Shown piece by piece: positions 1 to 5,213 of a stretch of 5,338 nucleotides of DNA (the first letter of the stretch is position 1; every line of letters begins with the position of its first letter). The DNA is from an uncultured Collinsella sp. GTDB lineage: Bacteria; Actinomycetota; Coriobacteriia; Coriobacteriales; Coriobacteriaceae. The stretch is from positions 1 to 5,338 of the forward strand of contig CABTAA010000117.1 of NCBI GenBank assembly GCA_902482615.1, in the 5' to 3' direction. The translations under genes and the position numbers were made by a program. The notes beneath the pieces are model-generated. The model did not search any database and was not told the DNA's origin. It was given only the letters and a program-made list of their open reading frames with translations.

Positions 1-394
1 GTATGCCTGCATGGTGCAGTACCACGGCTTCGGCGGCAGCCGCGGCAACATCGGAAAGCAAGGCGCCGGCTGCTGCCGTAACATGCGTGCCGTCGACGGT
101 GATGTTAGAGAGGCCTTCACCCAGTGCCACGACGACACCGCGGATACCCTTGTCACCGACGAGCAGGTCGGAACCGTTGCCCACGATGGTGAGTGGCAGA
201 TCGCAGCGGTAGCAGGTGTCAAGCGTGGCGACGAGTCCCTGCTCGGTATCGGGCGTGACAAAGACATCGGCCGGGCCGCCGATCTTAAACGTGGTGTGCT
301 CGCGCATGGGCTCGCTCATGAGCACGTTGTCCTCGCCGGCAACACCGGCGAGCGCGCAGAGCAGGTCCTCGTTAAAAAAGTCATTCTCGTGCAT
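1..394 (-). CDS. murB: UDP-N-acetylenolpyruvoylglucosamine reductase (MurB), N-terminal part, cut by window edge
   Basis: MurB is a cytoplasmic FAD enzyme that uses NADPH to reduce UDP-GlcNAc-enolpyruvate to UDP-MurNAc, the second committed step of peptidoglycan precursor synthesis. The visible 131 residues carry the family's N-terminal signatures: EHTTFKIGGPADVFVTP (about residues 32-48), the variant of the R/K-x-GG-PA FAD-domain entry motif, and VGNGSDLLVGDKGIRGVVV (about 71-89), the flavin-binding GxGSNLLV motif with Asp in place of Asn. The start of the next conserved block (TAAAGALLSDVAAAAAEA) follows. The gene continues past position 1, so the NADPH/substrate domain and catalytic Ser/Glu are not visible. 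I chose ATG 394-392 because AAGG of an SD-like AAGGCGG lies about 11 bases upstream; the frame stays open further upstream without a better start. It is divergent from the LacI regulator. The family call is firm; the full length is unknown. Confidence 0.93.
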   Translation of the reverse strand, partial: MHENDFFNEDLLCALAGVAGEDNVLMSEPMREHTTFKIGGPADVFVTPDTEQGLVATLDTCYRCDLPLTIVGNGSDLLVGDKGIRGVVVALGEGLSNITVDGTHVTAAAGALLSDVAAAAAEAVVLHHAGI

Positions 395-437
395 ACGAAT
401 ATCCGCCTTATGGTGGTCGTTTTCATTAATCGAATGC

Positions 438-468
438 AATATACCCCACCCGGATGGATTTGGTGCAA
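438..468 (-). promoter_or_regulatory. Candidate murB promoter
   Basis: Read on the minus strand, TATATT (443-438) matches the -10 consensus at five of six positions. A poor -35 candidate, TTGCAC (468-463), lies 19 bases upstream. Transcription would begin near 431, giving a leader of roughly 37 bases. The -35 element lies inside the left arm of the inverted repeat at 460-482, so anything binding or folding there could touch murB expression. The -35 match is weak, so this is a candidate only. Confidence 0.4.
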
Positions 469-525
469 AGTAACCTGACCCCAATGCATCACATGGCGCA
501 AAGGGGTTAGGTTGCTTTGCGCCAA
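460..525 (+). repeat. Long inverted repeat, 23-bp stem with 20-base loop
   Basis: The left arm at 460-482 starts TTGGTGCAAAG and ends CCTGACCCC. The right arm at 503-525 starts GGGGTTAGG and ends CTTTGCGCCAA. All 23 positions pair in plus-strand RNA: 20 are Watson-Crick and three are G-U (464/521, 471/514, 477/508). On the minus-strand RNA the same three become A-C mismatches, so the fold is better on the plus strand. The loop is 483-502. No T-tract follows, so it is not an ordinary intrinsic terminator. It may be an intergenic REP/MITE-like repeat, a regulatory RNA fold, or a protein site. The structure itself is directly visible; its role is not known. Confidence 0.85.
494..524 (+). repeat. 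Perfect 10-bp inverted repeat nested in the larger one
   Basis: TGGCGCAAAG (494-503) and CTTTGCGCCA (515-524) are perfect reverse complements around an 11-base loop (504-514). The right arm is shared with the larger stem at 460-525, so the two folds exclude each other. The core TGGYGCAAAG thus occurs three times: 461-470 and 494-503 in direct orientation, and 515-524 inverted. The followers of the two direct copies differ, so this is not a simple tandem duplication. Confidence 0.8.
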
Positions 526-593
526 TCGCGGCGATAAAACAGCCGTCTACCGGATTGGTAAAGTGTTTATCATCAAGGTAGAGGGACGGTCGC

Positions 594-599
594 TATACT
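594..599 (+). promoter_or_regulatory. Candidate -10 element of the LacI-family gene
   Basis: TATACT matches the -10 consensus at five of six positions and would start transcription near 606, leaving a leader of about 30 bases before ATG 635. No convincing -35 hexamer lies 16-18 bases upstream (the region reads CATCAA), so this promoter may be weak or activator-dependent. Confidence 0.4.
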
Positions 600-634
600 T
601 TCAAGAGATTGCGCGAATACTCGGAAGGAGCGAG

Positions 635-1663
635 ATGGGCAACAAAGTTACTCTCAAGCAGATTGCCCAGGAGGTGGGGCTTTCCCCCTCGTCGGTCTCG
701 CTTGTTCTCAATAATCGGCCCTGTCGCATCTCGGAAGAAAACCGCAAGCTCATCAAGGAGGTTGCGGCGCGCAACCACTATGTTCCTAACCAGATTGCGC
801 GCAGCCTGGTCATGCGCGAGTCGCGCACGCTGGGCCTTATCGTTCCCAATATCGAGAGCCGCTTTTTTGCCTCGCTCGCCGGCAGCCTGGAAAAGCGCTG
901 CCGCGAGGACGGCTACGCGCTCTTCATTACCAGCTCGGGTGGAAGCGCCGAGGACGATCTGGAGCTCCTGCGCCAGCTGGTGACGCGTGGCGTCGATGGT
1001 GTGTTCTTGGTCGTGGGCGACGAGTTCTCGGACGACCGCGCTTTGCGCGAAGAAGTCAGTCATCTCCCCATTCCGGCCGTGATGGTCGACCGTGCCATTG
1101 AGGGGCTCGAGTGCGACAAGGTGATGTTCGACCACGAGATGGGTGGCTACATGGCCACCCGCTATCTGATCGAGCAAGGCCACCGTCGCATTGCCTGCTT
1201 GGTTAATGCGCGCCGCTCCAATACGGGTCGTAAACGTCTTGCCGGCTACGAGCGTGCGCTGCGCGAGGTTGGCCTGCCGATTGACGCGCGTTTGGAGTTT
1301 GAGAGCGAGTACTACATTCCGAGTGCATACGAGGCCTCGGAGGCGGTGCTCGCAACCGATGCCACTGCTGTGTTCGCAAGCTCGGATAACATTGCGCTGG
1401 GCCTGCTCAAGCGCCTGCACGAGATAGGGAAGAGCATCCCAGGCGATATCTCGGTCGTAAGCTATGACAACTCGGCGGCCGACGTTCTCTTTGAGCCGGC
1501 GCTGACCGCGATTGAGCAGGATCCTGGTGTTCTTGCGGAGCATGCTTTTGGCTGCATGTCCAAGCGCCTTGCCGGTAGGGGCGGTAGGCGTGCCGAAGAG
1601 GTCGTTCTGGAGCCGGCGCTTATCGTTAAGGACAGCGTTCTCGAACTTACCGAATGTAGCTAA
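635..1663 (+). CDS. LacI/GalR-family transcriptional regulator
   Basis: This is a 342-residue DNA-binding regulator, the usual length for the family. Residues 5-26 (VTLKQIAQEVGLSPSSVSLVLN) form the N-terminal helix-turn-helix. PNQIARSL (51-58) is the hinge helix that inserts into the minor groove and carries the lever leucine. From about residue 65 (TLGLIVPNIESRFFASL) a periplasmic-binding-protein-like effector domain follows, ending with FASSDNIALGLL (248-259) and ISVVSYDNS (272-280), both standard ligand-cleft segments. Such proteins bind a sugar or nucleoside effector and usually repress uptake and catabolic genes. I chose ATG 635 because GGAAGGAG ends four bases upstream and the protein then begins directly at the HTH; an in-frame TTG at 512 would add 41 residues translated through the hairpin region. 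No sugar genes lie next to it, so its effector and targets cannot be named. Confidence 0.93.
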   Translation: MGNKVTLKQIAQEVGLSPSSVSLVLNNRPCRISEENRKLIKEVAARNHYVPNQIARSLVMRESRTLGLIVPNIESRFFASLAGSLEKRCREDGYALFITSSGGSAEDDLELLRQLVTRGVDGVFLVVGDEFSDDRALREEVSHLPIPAVMVDRAIEGLECDKVMFDHEMGGYMATRYLIEQGHRRIACLVNARRSNTGRKRLAGYERALREVGLPIDARLEFESEYYIPSAYEASEAVLATDATAVFASSDNIALGLLKRLHEIGKSIPGDISVVSYDNSAADVLFEPALTAIEQDPGVLAEHAFGCMSKRLAGRGGRRAEEVVLEPALIVKDSVLELTECS

Positions 1664-1692
1664 ACGTACTTGTTTGTTTGCATAGATTGCAT

Positions 1693-1710
1693 GCGGAGTG
1701 TCCGCTATTT
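1693..1710 (+). terminator. Weak candidate terminator after the LacI-family gene
   Basis: GCGGA (1693-1697) and TCCGC (1701-1705) form a perfect 5-bp stem with a 3-base loop, followed by TATTT. The stem is short and the T-tract poor, so termination here would be inefficient. A second small dyad, GCCGG/CCGGC (1711-1715/1724-1728), follows immediately. Confidence 0.3.
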
Positions 1711-1805
1711 GCCGGCAGGCACCCCGGCCCTCGTCCGTGAACTCTTCCGCTGGGCGAGCCATAGACGCCGCGCACCGATGCGATAAAGCAGTGGCTTGAA
1801 ATTGG

Positions 1806-1814
1806 TGCTATATT
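1806..1814 (+). promoter_or_regulatory. Extended -10 promoter for the gene at 1852
   Basis: TGCTATATT has the extended -10 form: TG, one base, then TATATT (five of six consensus matches). Extended -10 promoters need little from a -35 box, and none is evident at the right distance. Transcription would begin near 1821, about 30 bases before ATG 1852. Confidence 0.45.
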
Positions 1815-1851
1815 CAGCATGAGTTGTTTAATGCTAGTACGGGAGGCTGAT

Positions 1852-2340
1852 ATGGGGCTGTTCAAGAAGAAAAACCCGCAGGATGCCTTTGATCCCGATG
1901 TGTTTACCATCACGGATACGATTTTGGACCCGCCGCGGTTTACATTTTTGCCGGCTATCTACCAGGATGCCACGCGCCGCAAGTGGGCTGTGCATCAACG
2001 CGGTGGCGAGCCGAAGATTTTTGACTATGCGGACGTGTTGCAGTGCGAAGTAGCCGAGGCGGGCAATCCGGAGGCCGAGGAAGTGGCTTCAAAACAGGAA
2101 TTTGCCCAGCGTATCCTGGCAAATCCTGCCAAGGCGGCGAAAATAAACGCTGCCAAGCGTAATATGTGTCTTGGTATGGGCGTTGTTGTGGCGGTTCAGA
2201 CGGGAAAAGACGAGGTTTCCAAATTAGAGATTCCCGTTATGACCGACGAAGTCAAACGCGATTCAAGCCTATATAAGTCGTATCGGAATGTCGCCGAGAA
2301 GATCAAGGCCGAATTTGATGCCATGGGAGGGCTGGCCTAA
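1852..2340 (+). CDS. Conserved-looking hypothetical protein, 162 residues
   Basis: I do not recognise this protein firmly. It is soluble, with no signal peptide or membrane helix, and starts with a basic stretch (MGLFKKKNPQ). The middle, FTFLPAIYQDATRRKWAVHQ (31-50) followed by EPKIFDYADVLQCEVAE (53-69), looks like beta-strands. It resembles the part of small DUF4428-like proteins that follows their zinc ribbon, but no cysteine ribbon is present here. The remainder is helix-prone and charged (about 73-104), then a hydrophobic strand MGVVVAVQT (109-117), and a C-terminal helix (138-158). ATG 1852 was chosen over in-frame ATG 1819 because GGGAGG (1841-1846) sits five bases before it. It ends 38 bases before the first GntR gene in the same direction with no visible terminator, so cotranscription is possible. 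Whether it shares a function with those genes is unknown. Confidence 0.75.
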   Translation: MGLFKKKNPQDAFDPDVFTITDTILDPPRFTFLPAIYQDATRRKWAVHQRGGEPKIFDYADVLQCEVAEAGNPEAEEVASKQEFAQRILANPAKAAKINAAKRNMCLGMGVVVAVQTGKDEVSKLEIPVMTDEVKRDSSLYKSYRNVAEKIKAEFDAMGGLA

Positions 2341-2378
2341 TTTTGGCGGCATACGTGTCTGAATGAGGAGTCTGTGCA

Positions 2379-3146
2379 ATGGCAGGCGAATCTTATGCAA
2401 TCCCCCCCAAAGATCGTGCTGTTGAGGGAATTCTTTGGTATATCCAGCACCATCAGCTTGCCGGCGGCGATCGCCTGCCGGCCGAGCGCGTGCTGTGCGA
2501 AGAGATTGGCGTTTCGCGTACGGCGTTGCGTGCCGGTATCACGCGGCTTATCTCGTGTGGAACGCTCGAGAGCCGTCGCGGATCGGGCACGTATGTTTGT
2601 CCTCCCAAGCCGCTGAACATCTTCCAGGAAACGTATAACTTTTCCGATGCTGTGCGGACTGCCGGCCTGCACCCCTCTTCTCGTCTGGTTTCCACCGGGA
2701 CCATCGAGGCGGATGAGGCGCTTGCCGACAAGCTTGGGGTGGCTGTAGGCGCTCCCTTGCTCCGCATGCAGCGCGTTCGACTTATCGAGGGCGAGCCGGC
2801 GTCAATCGAGACCGTTCACGTTAACCTGTCCCTGTGCCCATCGCTTCCCGAGCACGATTTTGAGTGTGAGAGCCTTTACGATGTTTTGCTCAAAGAAGGT
2901 GGCGTGCGCGTTGAGCATGGACGTGAGCATATCTCCATCTCGCGCTTGAACGCCGAAGAGGCCGAGCTGCTCCAGCAAGAAGAGGGAACGCCGGTGTTCT
3001 ATGAGAGCACGATCGAATTTGATAAGGACATGCGTTTTGTGGAGCATTGTAAATCGGTGATTTTGCCCACAAAGTTCCGCTTTGCCGACAACGGCGAAAA
3101 GAACGGCATGAGGAGCGTGGCAGGTGAACAATGGCTGAAACAGTAG
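2379..3146 (+). CDS. GntR/HutC-family transcriptional regulator with UTRA domain (first of pair)
   Basis: This is a 255-residue regulator. Residues 11-74 form the GntR winged helix: GGDRLPAERVLCEEIGVSRT (29-48) covers the approach and first HTH helix, the recognition helix follows (about 46-57), and GTLESRRGSGTYV (61-73) is the wing. Residues about 87-232 form the UTRA effector domain typical of HutC-type members, with LLRMQRVRLIEGEPASIET (127-145) and the final strand FYESTIEFDKDMRFVEH (207-223). Known relatives (NagR/YvoA, FrlR, TreR, PhnF) sense phosphorylated sugars, amino sugars or similar small anions and usually repress nearby catabolic genes. ATG 2379 has GAGGAG eight bases upstream. 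A tail of about 20 residues after the UTRA core (236-255) is unlike the family core. Its last 16 bases overlap the next regulator. The effector is not readable from sequence; the genes downstream suggest an amino-sugar or Amadori phosphate. Confidence 0.92.
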   Translation: MAGESYAIPPKDRAVEGILWYIQHHQLAGGDRLPAERVLCEEIGVSRTALRAGITRLISCGTLESRRGSGTYVCPPKPLNIFQETYNFSDAVRTAGLHPSSRLVSTGTIEADEALADKLGVAVGAPLLRMQRVRLIEGEPASIETVHVNLSLCPSLPEHDFECESLYDVLLKEGGVRVEHGREHISISRLNAEEAELLQQEEGTPVFYESTIEFDKDMRFVEHCKSVILPTKFRFADNGEKNGMRSVAGEQWLKQ

Positions 3147-3844
3147 ATGCCACCCCGGTTTATATACGCATTCGACGTCGCATTGAGGAGCGTATCGAGC
3201 GCGGAATATACCCCACGGGTTCGATGATTCCGTCCGAAAATGAGCTTGCCGAGGAGTTTGGCACGACACGCCTGACTATCCGGAGCGCCGTGGACGAGCT
3301 AGTTCGTCGCGGCCAGATTCGCCGTGTCCGCGGAAAGGGTGCCTTCGTGGCACAGAAGGTGCCCGTTGCGTTTGAGCGTACGAGCGGCTTCCGTGAATCG
3401 GTTCGCGCCTCGGGCGGCGAACCGTCCGTCCGCATTCTGGCGCGCTCCAAGCGTTATGCGGGGCCATACTACGCTGACCTATTTGGCATTGCCGAGGACG
3501 ACCTGCTCTATTCCATTCGACGTCTGAACTGCATTAACGGCGATCCCGTATCGATTGAGATGGCGCTGATCCCCTGTCTGCTGTTCCCGACCATCGAAGA
3601 AATCGACGTGTCGGTGTTCAGTCTGTACGAGACCTATGAGATGTTGGGTCGAAAGCCGGTCATGGCACAGGAAAAGCTCGATATCGAATCGCTGGGCGCA
3701 CGAGACGCCGGTCTGCTTGGGTTGGAGCAAGGTGACCTTGCCCTGCTGCTGGAGTGCGTGAGTTACGACGCGAGTGGCCAAGCAATTGAGTGCGTCAAGT
3801 CATTTAACCGCGGCAATGCGGGTGGATACACCTATACGTACTAG
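3131..3844 (+). CDS. GntR/HutC-family transcriptional regulator with UTRA domain (second of pair)
   Basis: This 237-residue regulator belongs to the same subfamily as its neighbour but is clearly divergent from it. The winged helix spans about residues 8-74: TPVYIRIRRRIEERIERGIY (8-27), then SMIPSENELAEEFGTTRLTI (31-50) as HTH, and GQIRRVRGKGAFVA (61-74) as wing. The UTRA domain runs from about 80 (AFERTSGFRESVRASG) to 230, with LLYSIRRLNCINGDPVSIEM (125-144). The start is well fixed: an in-frame TGA lies at 3125-3127, two codons before ATG 3131, so no longer version is possible. The SD is a modest AGGTG (3122-3126). The 16-base overlap with the preceding gene suggests translational coupling. 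By family knowledge it should bind a phosphorylated sugar-like effector and control a nearby promoter, most likely the one for the SIS gene downstream. Confidence 0.92.
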   Translation: MAETVDATPVYIRIRRRIEERIERGIYPTGSMIPSENELAEEFGTTRLTIRSAVDELVRRGQIRRVRGKGAFVAQKVPVAFERTSGFRESVRASGGEPSVRILARSKRYAGPYYADLFGIAEDDLLYSIRRLNCINGDPVSIEMALIPCLLFPTIEEIDVSVFSLYETYEMLGRKPVMAQEKLDIESLGARDAGLLGLEQGDLALLLECVSYDASGQAIECVKSFNRGNAGGYTYTY

Positions 3845-3855
3845 CTGGTGTTTTT
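3828..3855 (+). terminator. Weak candidate intrinsic terminator overlapping the end of the second GntR gene
   Basis: ACACC (3828-3832) pairs with GGTGT (3847-3851) across a 14-base loop, and the run TTTTT (3851-3855) follows directly. The first arm lies within the last codons of the GntR gene. The 5-bp stem is short, and ACACC's CACC can alternatively pair with GGTG at 3821-3824. If it works, it would partly separate the regulator pair from the SIS genes. Confidence 0.3.
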
Positions 3856-3890
3856 GTATAACGGCTGGGAAAACTAAACGATCCTGACCG

Positions 3891-3926
3891 TTGAGCCAGC
3901 TGTATATACAACCTTACAGGGCTCAA
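3891..3926 (+). repeat. Twelve-bp stem-loop containing TGTATATACA
   Basis: TTGAGCC (3891-3897) pairs with GGCTCAA (3920-3926), and inside it CTGTA (3900-3904) pairs with TACAG (3915-3919). The only interruption is a 2-base bulge (AG, 3898-3899), and the loop is 10 bases. As DNA, it includes the perfect palindrome TGTATATACA (3901-3910), which resembles operators of HutC-type regulators such as TreR. There is no T-tract after it, so it is not a standard terminator. It could be an operator region, a leader RNA fold, or both. Confidence 0.6.
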
Positions 3927-3997
3927 AATCGACCGTTCACCGAAGGGAATAAATTAATCGACAAAGAAGTATCAAAAAGCCGTAACCTGTAATCGTG

Positions 3998-4016
3998 ATT
4001 GGTATCAAATACTAAT
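3998..4016 (+). promoter_or_regulatory. Candidate GntR/HutC operator ATTGGTATCAAATACTAAT
   Basis: Seven of nine symmetric positions match around centre 4007, with mismatches only at the two positions next to the centre and one flanking pair. The GGTAT...ATAC core resembles sites bound by HutC-type GntR proteins. It ends nine bases before the SD of the SIS gene, a good place for repression by either upstream GntR regulator. No experimental site was compared. Confidence 0.45.
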
Positions 4017-4024
4017 GATTTGTT

Positions 4025-4033
4025 GGGAGGTGA
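4025..4033 (+). promoter_or_regulatory. Strong ribosome binding site deciding the SIS gene start
   Basis: GGGAGGTGA is close to a full anti-SD complement, with GGAGG ending seven bases before ATG 4038. It lies inside the longer in-frame reading that begins at 3999, which argues against that earlier start. Confidence 0.75.
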
Positions 4034-4037
4034 GACG

Positions 4038-5153
4038 ATGAAGATGCTCGATTACGTTCAACTCGCCCATGTGCGTATGGGAGAGAACCTCGAGTGTTCG
4101 TCTGAGTTGGTAGCGCAGCTCGTTGATATTTTCCAGTCTGGTTCTTTTAACGCACTGCGCATCGTTGCTTCGGGTTCGTCGCGCCATGCCGCCGATTGCG
4201 CCCGCGATTACCTGCAAGACGCGCTGCAGATGCAGGTATCCGTTGTGACGCCCGAGGCCTTCGTCGATTTTGAGCACATCTATCCGCAGCATGCGCTCAA
4301 CATCGCCGTCTCTCAGAGCGGCTATTCGACCAATACGATTGCGGCGCTCGATTACATGCGCGCGCACGATATGCCTGCGGTTGCGCTCACGGCAAATGTC
4401 GAGGCTCCCATCAAGGAGCACACTGACATCGTTCTTGACTACGGCGTGGGCGTCGAGTCGGTGGACTTTGTGACCTTGGGCGTTGAGGTTCTCGTTGAGT
4501 ACCTGGTGCTCTTTGGTATTTACAGCGGTCAGGCGCGCGGAACGATTGACGCCAAGGGCGTTTCCCAGCGTCTTGACGATCTGCGCGAGGCCATTCGAGC
4601 CAACGCCACCATGTGCGAGACAGCCGAGGCATATGTTCAAGACCACATGCTCGAGCTTTCTGAGCACGTGCCCGCTATGGTCGTCGGCAACGGCCCCAAC
4701 TATGGTGTTGCCGAGGAGGCAGCGCTCAAGCTGAGCGAGACCATCAAGATTCCTGCCATGCATCACGAAGGCGAGGAGTTCGTCCACGGTCCCGAGATGC
4801 AGATCGTTCCGGGCTATCTGGTGTTTATTGTCGACGATCCGCAGGGGTCGGAGCGTCTTGCGAATATCGCCGATGCGCTATCGAACGTTACGACAAAAAC
4901 GGTGCTGCTCACGGCCCATCCCAAGGGTGGGGCTCACGAGGTTGTGGTGCCTCAGGTGGCTCCGCTGCTCAGCGCAATTCCCAATCTCGTGTTCTTCCAG
5001 ACGATTGCGGCAATAATCGCCGAGCGTCTGAAGTCATGGGACGTTCACCCGTATCTCGATGCTGTCTCCAAGCAAATGGGGGTCAAGGCAGAGGGCTACG
5101 AAGAGTCAGTCAATGCGCTTAAGGCCAAAGCGGCTGAGTGTTACGGAATGTAA
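4038..5153 (+). CDS. SIS-domain sugar-phosphate isomerase/deglycase (GlmS isomerase-like)
   Basis: This 371-residue cytoplasmic protein has two SIS (sugar isomerase) domains, at about residues 30-165 and 205-335, and no glutaminase domain. The first has VASGSSRHAADCA (43-55) and the phosphate-binding loop SQSGYST (92-98), matching GlmS SQSGET. The second has GNGPNYGVAEEAALKLSE (217-234) and the E-F-V-H-G-P motif (247-252). Lys231, Glu234 and His250 correspond to E. coli GlmS Lys485, Glu488 and His504 with identical spacing (3 and 16), so aldose/ketose ring-opening and isomerisation or deglycation chemistry is plausible. Relatives include FrlB, FraB, GfrE/GfrF (Amadori-phosphate deglycases) and AgaS. 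The C-terminus (WDVHPYLDAVSKQMGVKAEGY, 334-354) departs from the DPDxPRxLxK form of GlmS. It is followed 60 bases later by another probable SIS gene. The family is certain; the substrate is not. Confidence 0.9.
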   Translation: MKMLDYVQLAHVRMGENLECSSELVAQLVDIFQSGSFNALRIVASGSSRHAADCARDYLQDALQMQVSVVTPEAFVDFEHIYPQHALNIAVSQSGYSTNTIAALDYMRAHDMPAVALTANVEAPIKEHTDIVLDYGVGVESVDFVTLGVEVLVEYLVLFGIYSGQARGTIDAKGVSQRLDDLREAIRANATMCETAEAYVQDHMLELSEHVPAMVVGNGPNYGVAEEAALKLSETIKIPAMHHEGEEFVHGPEMQIVPGYLVFIVDDPQGSERLANIADALSNVTTKTVLLTAHPKGGAHEVVVPQVAPLLSAIPNLVFFQTIAAIIAERLKSWDVHPYLDAVSKQMGVKAEGYEESVNALKAKAAECYGM

Positions 5154-5162
5154 GCGGGTTTT

Positions 5163-5199
5163 GATGCCCGTTGGCATGGGGGATGTGGAAACAACCCCA
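5163..5199 (+). repeat. Small hairpins between the SIS gene and the next gene
   Basis: ATGCC (5164-5168) pairs with GGCAT (5173-5177) over a CGTT loop, and TGGGG (5177-5181) can pair with CCCCA (5195-5199). No T-tract follows, so these are not terminators. They may trim or stabilise the transcript between the two genes, which otherwise look like one operon (60-base gap). Confidence 0.3.
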
Positions 5200-5213
5200 G
5201 AAAGGAGAGACAA

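Larger units (their letters stand above)
3845..4037 (+). promoter_or_regulatory. Dyad-rich intergenic control region before the SIS gene
   Basis: This 193-base gap has no plausible gene. It is AT-richer than its flanks, especially 3941-4024. It holds a stem-loop (3891-3926), an operator-like palindrome (3998-4016), GACCGTT twice (3886-3892, 3931-3937) and GTATCAAA twice (3969-3976, 4002-4009). It also contains the inverted pair TTACAGG/CCTGTAA (3914-3920/3986-3992). No promoter with good -35 and -10 hexamers stands out, so either the promoter needs help or transcription reads through from the regulators. Confidence 0.6.

Noticed and set aside
11..478. A 155-codon open frame on the plus strand
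   Set aside because: The minus strand here encodes an unmistakable MurB N-terminus, so this is a shadow.
608..618. ATTGCGCGAAT as a LacI-type operator with central CG
   Set aside because: Two inner symmetric positions mismatch and the site is short; such imperfect dyads are common in GC-rich DNA.
512..634. An earlier TTG start for the LacI-family gene
   Set aside because: It would add 41 residues ahead of an HTH that normally begins the protein, has no SD, and begins inside the inverted repeat.
593..1762. A 389-codon open frame on the minus strand
   Set aside because: It lies antisense to the LacI-family gene. The plus-strand protein has clear HTH, hinge and effector motifs, while the minus-strand translation shows no recognisable family and is explained by the codon bias of the real gene.
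2436..2446. TGGTATATCCA as an autoregulatory HutC-type operator inside the first GntR gene
   Set aside because: It is within coding sequence, only three bases per arm plus an AT centre, and is fully explained by the codons for Trp-Tyr-Ile-Gln.
3891..3919. TTGAGC (3891-3896) and TTACAG (3914-3919) as a sigma-70 promoter with 17-base spacing
   Set aside because: The spacing is good, but the -10 matches the consensus at only two positions.
4005..4787. A 260-codon open frame on the minus strand
   Set aside because: It is antisense to the SIS gene, whose catalytic motifs are intact; the minus-strand protein has no coherent domain.
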